Origin: Sapria himalayana
Taxonomy: Eukaryota > Streptophyta > Magnoliopsida > Malpighiales > Rafflesiaceae
Direction: 5' to 3'
Assembly: GCA_029783825.1 (NCBI GenBank)
Contig: JAREIK010002271.1
Coordinates: forward strand, 672,017-736,016
DNA length: 64,000 bases
A program made the translations under genes and the position numbers. The notes under the pieces are model-generated. The model worked only from the letters and a program-made list of their open reading frames with translations, did no database searches and was not told the origin of the DNA. Positions 58,621-64,000 of the stretch are shown piece after piece. How positions within the stretch are numbered: position 1 is the first letter of the stretch; every line of letters starts with the position of its first letter.

Positions 58621-58800
58621 ATGAAGAATAGGAAGAATAGGAAGAATAGGAAGAATAGGAAGAATATGAAGAATATGAAGAATATGAAAAATATGAAGAA
58701 TATGAAGAATATGAAGAATGGGAAGAATGGGAAGAATGGGAAGAATGGGAAGAATGAGAAGAATGAGAAGAATGAGAAGAATAAGAAGAATAAGAAAAAT
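58621..58800 (+). repeat. Nonamer AAGAATNNG tract with block-homogenised variants
   Basis: Consecutive 9-bp units, read as Lys-Asn-X in the frame of 58621, give X = R x4, M x6, G x4, E x3, K x2. Variants are clustered in runs rather than mixed, and one aaaaat substitution lies within the M block. Confidence 0.9.
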
Positions 58801-58916
58801 AGGAAGAATAAGAAGAATAATAAGAATAAGAAGAATAAAAAGAATAAAAAGAATAATAAAAATAATAAAAATAATAAAAATAATAAAAATAATAAGAATA
58901 ATAAGAATAAAAATAA

Positions 58917-59880
58917 TAAAATGAATAAGAAAAATAGCAAGAATAAGAAGAATAAAAAAATAAAAAGAATAAGAAGAATAAAAAGAATAAAAATAATAAG
59001 TAGAATCAAAAGAATAAGAAGAATAAGAAAAGTAAGAAAAATCAAAAAATAAGAAGAATAAGATGAATAATAAGAATAATAAGAATAATAAAAATATATA
59101 AAATAAGAAGAATAATAAGAATAAAAAAAATGAATAAGAAAAATAAGAAGAATAAAAAAAATATGAATAATAAGAAGAATAAGAAGAATAACACGAATAA
59201 TAAGAAAAAAAATAATAAGAAGAATAAGAAAAATAAGAATATTAAGAAGATTAAAAAGAATAAGAAGAATAATAAGAATAATAAGAATAAAAATAATAAA
59301 ATGAATAAGAAAAATAGCAAGAATAAGAAGAATAAAAAAATAAAAAGAATAAGAAGAATAAAAATAATAAGTAAAATCAAAAGAATAAAAAGAATAAGAA
59401 AGATAAGAAAAATCAAAAAATAAGATGAATAATAAGAATAATAAAAATAATAATAATATATAAAATAAGAAGAATAATAAGAATAAAAAAAATAAATAAG
59501 AAAAATAAGAAGAATAAAAAGAATATGAATAATAATAAGAATAAGAAGAATAACACGGATAATAAGAAAAAAAATAATAAGAAGAATAAGAAAAATAAGA
59601 AGAATAAGAAGATTAAGAAGAATAATAAGAATAATAAGAATAATAAGAATAATAAGAATAATAAGAATAAAAATAATAAAATGAATAAGAAAAATAGCAA
59701 GAATAAGAAGAATAAAAAAATTAAAAGAATAAGAAGAATAAGAAGAATAAAAATAATAAGTAGAATCAAAAGAATAAGAAGGATAAGAAAAATAAGAAAA
59801 ATAAGAAATATCAAAAAATAAGAAGAATAAGATGAACAATAAGAATAATAAGAATAATAATAATATATAAAATAAGAAGA
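58917..59880 (+). repeat. Higher-order repeat of about 380 bp, about 2.5 copies
   Basis: The landmark atgaataagaaaaatagcaa starts at 58921, 59301 and 59681 (spacing exactly 380 twice). Each is followed by aagaataagaagaataaaaa, ...aataataagta.aatcaaaag, aatcaaaaaataag and ataatatataaaataagaag. A further copy of the landmark occurs at 61685 in the second array. Confidence 0.85.
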
Positions 59881-60218
59881 ATAATAAGAATAAAAAAAAT
59901 GAATAAAAAAAATAAAAAGAATAAAAAGAATATGAATAATAAGAAAAATAATAATAATAAGAATAAGAAAAATAAGAAGAATAATAAGATTAAAAAGAAT
60001 AAGTAAAATAACAAAAATAAAAAAAATAACATAAAAATAATAATAATAATAATAATCTGAAGAATCAAAAGAATAAAAAGAATAACAAGAATAAGAAAAA
60101 TAAGATGAATTAGAATAATAAAAAAAATAAGAAGAATAAAAAAAAGAAAAATAAAAAAATAATGAGATTAAGAAGAATAAGAAGAATAATTAAAATAATG
60201 AAAATAATGAAAATAAAA

Positions 60219-60955
60219 ATAGGTTCATAAACATGTAAGGAGGTTCACGGTAAGGAGTGGTTTATTAGTTTTTTGCTGTTGTGTTTTTGTGGTGTTTGTT
60301 TATGCAATATTAGGTGGGACCTATAACGCAGTTATGAAGGGAGCTGATAAGCTAGCAGTAGGGGGGAGTGCTTTTGTTTGTGCTGTATTGAGTGTAATTT
60401 GTTTTTGTTTTCTGTATTTGCTTTATTATGTTATTATAAGGATGCGAATGGGGGTTATATAAGGGAAGGATAGTTTATTAGATACTAGGTTATGACTGGT
60501 AGCTTGAGGGCAAGAGGATCGGCCTCGAGGAGGGAAAGTCATAGGGGAAAATAGTCAAATTCTGGCAATTTTAAAACAAAGGCTAAGAATGAAAGATAGA
60601 GGTTAGCAAACATAGCATATGCAAGGAGTCTAAAGATAGTAGATTTAGCAGCAGGCAGAATTTAAAGTATTGATGGGGAACAAGGCAGAAAATATTAGAA
60701 TTGGCTACATAGATGTGATAATAGTTTCATACAACAGAAAAGAAACAGGAAAAAAGGGGCATAGCAGAATCTACAAACATTAGAACTCAAAAAAGTCTAT
60801 ATGAGCATAATTAAAATTTTGTAACTTTGTAATTTAAATTTTAGAAGTTTATTAAATTGGAATGGATGTAAAAGAGAAACGGGTAGTTTTTAATTTGTAT
60901 TAATGACATTCCTTCGCCAAAAGAGATAGTATATTAATAAAATAAACTGTTAAAA
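60219..60955 (+). mobile_element. 0.74 kb cassette, copy 1 (LINE-like 3' end), broken ORF
   Basis: Sequence of normal complexity between two AAG/AAT arrays. Its first 255 bp correspond to the 83-codon ORF of copy 2, but the ATG is ATA, the fourth codon is TAA and a one-base insertion near 60233 shifts the frame. The 3' part is non-coding and ends with ATTCCTTCGCCAAAAGAG (60908-60925), about 30 bp of AT-rich sequence and a poly(A)-like run, closely resembling the end of the LINE at 35938-35979. This suggests a LINE-derived or LINE-mobilised unit (inference). Confidence 0.65.
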
Positions 60956-62405
60956 AAAAAAAAAATAAGAAAAATAAGAAGAATAAGTAGAATATAAAGA
61001 ATAAGAAGAAGAAAAAAAATATAAAGAATAAGACGAATCAAAAAAATAACAAGAATAATAAAAATAAAAAAAAATAAAAAAAATAAGAAAAATAATAAGA
61101 ATAAAAAGAATAAATAAAATTAAAAGAATTAATAAAATAAGTGGAATAAGAAAAATCAAAAAAATAAGAAGAATAAGATGTATAATAAGAATAAGAATAA
61201 TATATAGAATAAGAAGATAAAAAAAATGAATAATAAAAGTAATAAGAATAAGAAGAATAAGAAAAATAAAAAGAATAAGAAGAATAAAAAAAATAAGAAG
61301 AATAAGATAAATTAGAAGAATATGAAGAATAATAATAATTAGAAGAATGAGATGAAAAAAAAGAATTATAAAAATATGAAGAATAAGAATAATATGAAGA
61401 ATAAAAAAAATAAAAAGAATAAGAAGAATAAGTAGAAAAATAAGTATAAGAAAAATAGTTTGAATAGTAAGAATGAGAAAAAATGAGAAGAATGAGAAGA
61501 ATAAGAAGAATAAGAAGAATAAGAAAAATAAGAAAAATATGAAGAATACGAAGAATAAGAAGAAAATGAAAAATATGAAGAATACGAAGAATACAAAGAA
61601 TACGAAAAATACGAAGAATACGTAGAATGAGAAGAATGAGAAGAATAAATGAATAAAAATAATAAAAATAATAAAAATAATAAAATGAATAAGAAAAATA
61701 GCAAGAATAAGAAGAATAAAAAAATAAAAAGAATAAGAAGAATAGGAAAACAAAAAAAAATTAAAAAATAAGAAAATAAAATAAATAATAATAATAATAA
61801 TATGTAAAATAAGAAGAATAATAAGAATAAAAAAATAAGAAGAATAAAAAGAATATGATGAATAAGAAAAAATAAGAAGAATAAGAAAAATAAGAAGTAT
61901 AACACGAATAAGAAGAATAAGAATAATAAGAAAAATAAGAAGATTAAGAAGATTAAGAAGAATAAGTAGAATAACAAGAATAAAAAGAATAACATAAAAA
62001 AAGATAATAATACGAATAATAAAAAAAATAAGAAGAATAAGAAGAATAGAAGAATAAGAAAAATCTGAAGAATCAAAAAAATAAGAATAATTAGAAGAAT
62101 AATAAGAATAATAAGAATAAGAATAATAACAAGAATAAGAAAAATAAGATAAATTAGAAAAAATAGAAGAATTAGAAGAATAAGAAGAATAAAAAGAATA
62201 AGAAAAATAAAAAGAATAATAAGAATAAAAAGAATAAGAATAAATAGAATAATAATAATAATAAATAAGGAGAATAAAAAAATAAGGATAAATAAAAATA
62301 AGAATAAATAGAATAAAAAAAATAAGAATAATAAAAAAAAAGAAGATAAAAAAAATAAGGAGATTAAGAAGAATAAAAAGAATAATTAGAATAATAAAAA
62401 TAAAA
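60950..62405 (+). repeat. AAG/AAT-rich array, right part (1.45 kb)
   Basis: Same composition as 57884-60218, including the 380-bp landmark at 61685 and nonamer variants AAGAATACG and AAGAATGAG at about 61480-61640. It follows directly on the A-run ending cassette copy 1 and runs to the ATG of cassette copy 2. Confidence 0.95.
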
Positions 62406-62657
62406 ATGGGTTCATCAACAGTAAGGAGGTTCACGATAAGGGATGGTTTGTTAGTTTTTTGCTGTTGTGTTGTTGTGATGTTTGTTTATGCAATATTAGG
62501 TGGGACCTATAACGCAGTTATGAAGGGAGCTGATAAGCTAGCAGTAGGGGGGAGTGCTTTTGTTTGTGCTGTATTGACTGTAATTTGTTTTTGTTTTCTG
62601 TATTTGCTGTATTATGTTGTTATAAGGATAAGAATGGGCTATATAAGGGAAGGGTAG
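62406..62657 (+). CDS. Small two-helix membrane protein, 83 residues, unidentified
   Basis: Intact ATG-to-stop frame beginning at the exact array boundary. Basic N-terminus (MGSSTVRRFTIRDG), a first hydrophobic segment at residues 14-33 (GLLVFCCCVVVMFVYAILGG), a polar loop at 34-46 with two Lys and one Asp, a second longer hydrophobic segment at 47-73 (with CAVLTVICFCFLYLLYY), and a basic tail (RIRMGYIREG). Cys is frequent in both segments. I do not recognise the family. The ORF exists in two diverged copies, one broken, inside a cassette with a LINE-like 3' end; whether it is expressed is unknown. Chance hydrophobic coding from T-rich DNA is the alternative. Confidence 0.45.
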   Translation: MGSSTVRRFTIRDGLLVFCCCVVVMFVYAILGGTYNAVMKGADKLAVGGSAFVCAVLTVICFCFLYLLYYVVIRIRMGYIREG

Positions 62658-62961
62658 TTTATTAGATACTAGGTTATGACTAGTAGCTTGAGGGCAAGAG
62701 GATGGGCCTCGAGGAGGAAAAATCACAAGGAAAAAATAGTCAGACTCTGGCAGTTTTAAAATAAAGGCTAAAGAATAAAAGATGGAGGTTAGCAAACATA
62801 GCATATGCAAGGAGTTTATAAATAGTAGATTTAGCAGCAGGCAGAATTTAAAGTATAGATGGGGAACAAGGCAGAAAATATTAGAATTGGCTACATAGAT
62901 GTGATAATAGTTTCATACAACAAAAAAGAAATAGGAAAAAGGGGGCATAACAGAATCTACA
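62406..62961 (+). mobile_element. 0.74 kb cassette, copy 2, 3' truncated
   Basis: More than 90% alike by eye to 60219-60780 over its full length (taggtgggacctataacgca, tagtagatttagcagcaggc, catagatgtgataatagttt). Similarity stops at 62961 (agaatctacaa), where copia sequence starts, so the 3' terminal motif is missing. Together with the preceding array this is the second unit of a tandem duplication with a period of 2187 bp. Confidence 0.8.
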
Positions 62962-63265
62962 AGATAATTCGTCTGAAATTATGATTATAAATATTCATTG
63001 AGTTTGGTAATTTTTAACTTATTATCTTTCATAATAAAGATGTCATATACATACACAATTAGCATAACCAACCTATCATATGAGCTCCTTTAAAAAAATG
63101 AAGAGGAATCTTTAATACACATATGCAACTCGAAAGAAATAATTATTAGTAAAAAATACACAAACTAAGTCCTTGGTGACTACTTCATACCATAAAAAAT
63201 TTGTTGCTAATTATAATTTAAGTTTGATTATATTACTTGAAATTATGGTGATTTCTCCATATACA
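62960..63265 (-). pseudogene. Copia reverse transcriptase fragment, copy 1
   Basis: Minus strand: SPRTWFVYF, LLIIISFELHMCIKDSSSFF, RSSYDRLVMLIVYVYDIFI and KLKITKLNEYL, which match copia RT (SPRAWF..F......F....SD.SLF......VMLIVYVDDIVITG). The catalytic YVDD is changed to YVYD. Stops in frame. Confidence 0.85.
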
Positions 63266-63640
63266 TCTTCTCCTCAAGAATTATGATAAGGAAATTCTTT
63301 ATGTTTTAATAGTGTATCATTTATATGTAAGATATTACTAATATTATAAGAATTCCTACTGAGACCTTATTTATTGTTGTAGTTTTTATTTATTTAGTTT
63401 TTTATTTTTGTATACTTTTTATACTTTTTTATACTTTTTTATTTTTTTTATACTTTTTTACGAGAGTGCCCAACTTGTAGATTATACCAATCACATTTTT
63501 TATATTATGAGTGTATCTGACTTGTAGGTTATACCAATCACATTTGCCCATTATGAGTGTATCTGACTTGTAGGTTATATACTAATTGCATAAATAAAAT
63601 TTGATATGATGATAGTTATGTTATTAATTTTCCATATGAT
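63266..63640. repeat. AT-rich stretch with short tandem repeats
   Basis: A roughly 10-bp 'tttttatact' repeat at about 63400-63462, then a unit of about 40-45 bp (acttgtag.ttataccaatca...attatgagtgtatctg) three times at 63474-63590. Probably decayed copia sequence. Confidence 0.6.
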
Positions 63641-63649
63641 TATGTTATA

Positions 63650-64000
63650 TGTGATAAAGTTAGCTAAATGAGTTGTGTCGGATAAAAAATTAATATTTGA
63701 CTTAGTTAAAATATCTAATAGAACACAATTAAAACAGTCATCTTTGTGAGGGTATCAATTGTATATATTTTTTATGACAATATAATACCGTTCCTAGAGT
63801 AGACAATGTCTATCTTAATAAAATATTTAAGGCTCACAAGATACTTCATCTGGAATTATAAATGAAAGTATAAATTGAGTTTGATAAGTCTTAACTTATC
63901 ATCTCACATACTAAGGATATCATCTACATACACAATTAGCATAATAAACTTACCATACAAGTTTCTTAAGAAAATAAAGAAAAATATTTAATACACATAT
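63650..64000 (-). pseudogene. Copia reverse transcriptase fragment, copy 2
   Basis: Minus strand: LLIVYVDDILSM, then DDKLRLIKLNLYF, FQMKYLVSLKYFIKIDIVYS and NGIILS.KIYTIDTLTKM. This matches copia RT (LIVYVDDIIITG...F.MKDLG.L.YFLGIEV.....GI.LSQ.KY..DLL). YVDD is intact here. It parallels copy 1 with an offset of about 877 bp and runs off the window. Confidence 0.88.

Larger units (their letters stand above)
57884..60218 (+). repeat. AAG/AAT-rich array, left part (2.3 kb)
   Basis: The + strand is built mostly of AAGAATNNN nonamers and AAGAAT/AATAAT words and, unlike the 18-42 kb array, is almost free of GAT runs. At 58621-58800 nonamers AAGAATxxG occur in blocks by variant (AGG x4, ATG x6, GGG x4, GAG x3, AAG x2). 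From 58921 a roughly 380-bp higher-order unit repeats three times. It ends at the start of the cassette at 60219. Confidence 0.95.

Noticed and set aside
58470..62434. ORFs of 191, 265 and 494 codons rich in F, L, I (minus) and Lys-Asn-X repeats (plus)
   Set aside because: They are translations of the AAGAAT nonamer array and carry no evidence of selection on a frame. The 494-codon frame only runs through the array.
62406..62657. Identification of the 83-residue ORF as a geminivirus or other viral movement protein
   Set aside because: Small size and two hydrophobic segments are only superficially similar; no neighbouring viral genes are visible. It is left as unidentified.
1..64000. tRNA or rRNA genes
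   Set aside because: No cloverleaf-compatible A/B box pairs or rRNA-like GC-rich blocks were noticed on either strand. A tRNA-finding program would be needed to exclude one formally.

Overview
The window looks like repeat-rich, AT-rich nuclear DNA of a flowering plant, possibly a monocot; the species cannot be told from the sequence. The evidence is plant-type mobile elements on both strands (Ty3/gypsy including an Athila-type element, copia, a plant L1-like LINE, MULE, hAT and CACTA remnants), a P-class PPR fragment, and a fragment of the RNA cytidine acetyltransferase (NAT10/Kre33) gene with its introns. No intact host gene is visible, and nearly every element is broken by stops, frameshifts, deletions or inversions.

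Layout. 1-5240: a PPR pseudogene, a roughly 0.53 kb AT-rich tandem repeat in three copies, an intron-bearing NAT10 fragment, and a CACTA transposon terminus at 5240. This terminus interrupts the integrase of a minus-strand Ty3/gypsy element (5241-8700). 8.7-18.4 kb: AT-rich, with a degenerate minus-strand Athila-type element (RT, RNase H and integrase at about 13.0-16.1 kb) flanked by two diverged LTR-like segments. 18.44-42.34 kb: an exceptionally large trinucleotide array (GAA/GAT/AAT on the + strand, about 20 kb). It is split by a 3.9 kb LINE with a perfect 17-bp target-site duplication. 42.38-46.8 kb: a MULE transposase pseudogene between inverted arms built from (TG)n/(CA)n-bearing units. 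47.43-49.46 kb: a second trinucleotide array of opposite polarity (TTC/ATC/ATT on +). The MULE therefore sits between oppositely oriented microsatellite blocks, with a hairpin at each strand switch. 49.5-54.45 kb: rearranged gypsy pieces in both orientations and a hAT transposase pseudogene. 55.2-55.7 kb: a foldback MITE-like element. 57.36-57.61 kb: a plausible terminal exon of an unidentified host gene (minus strand). 57.88-62.40 kb: a different array (AAG/AAT-rich, with 9-bp units and a 380-bp higher-order repeat), interrupted by a 0.74 kb cassette present twice (period 2187 bp). Its second copy keeps an 83-codon ORF for a small protein with two predicted membrane segments. 62.96-64.0 kb: duplicated minus-strand copia RT fragments.

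The most notable structure is the giant purine-strand triplet array with its nested LINE, and its mirror-image arrangement around the MULE. Next are the small membrane-protein cassette, whose 3' end shares a LINE-like terminal motif, and the possibility that the PPR and NAT10 fragments are host sequences captured by a CACTA element. The many long low-complexity ORFs inside the arrays (poly F/S/L/H/Y on one strand, K/N/E/D on the other) are by-products of the triplet repeat and are not annotated as genes.
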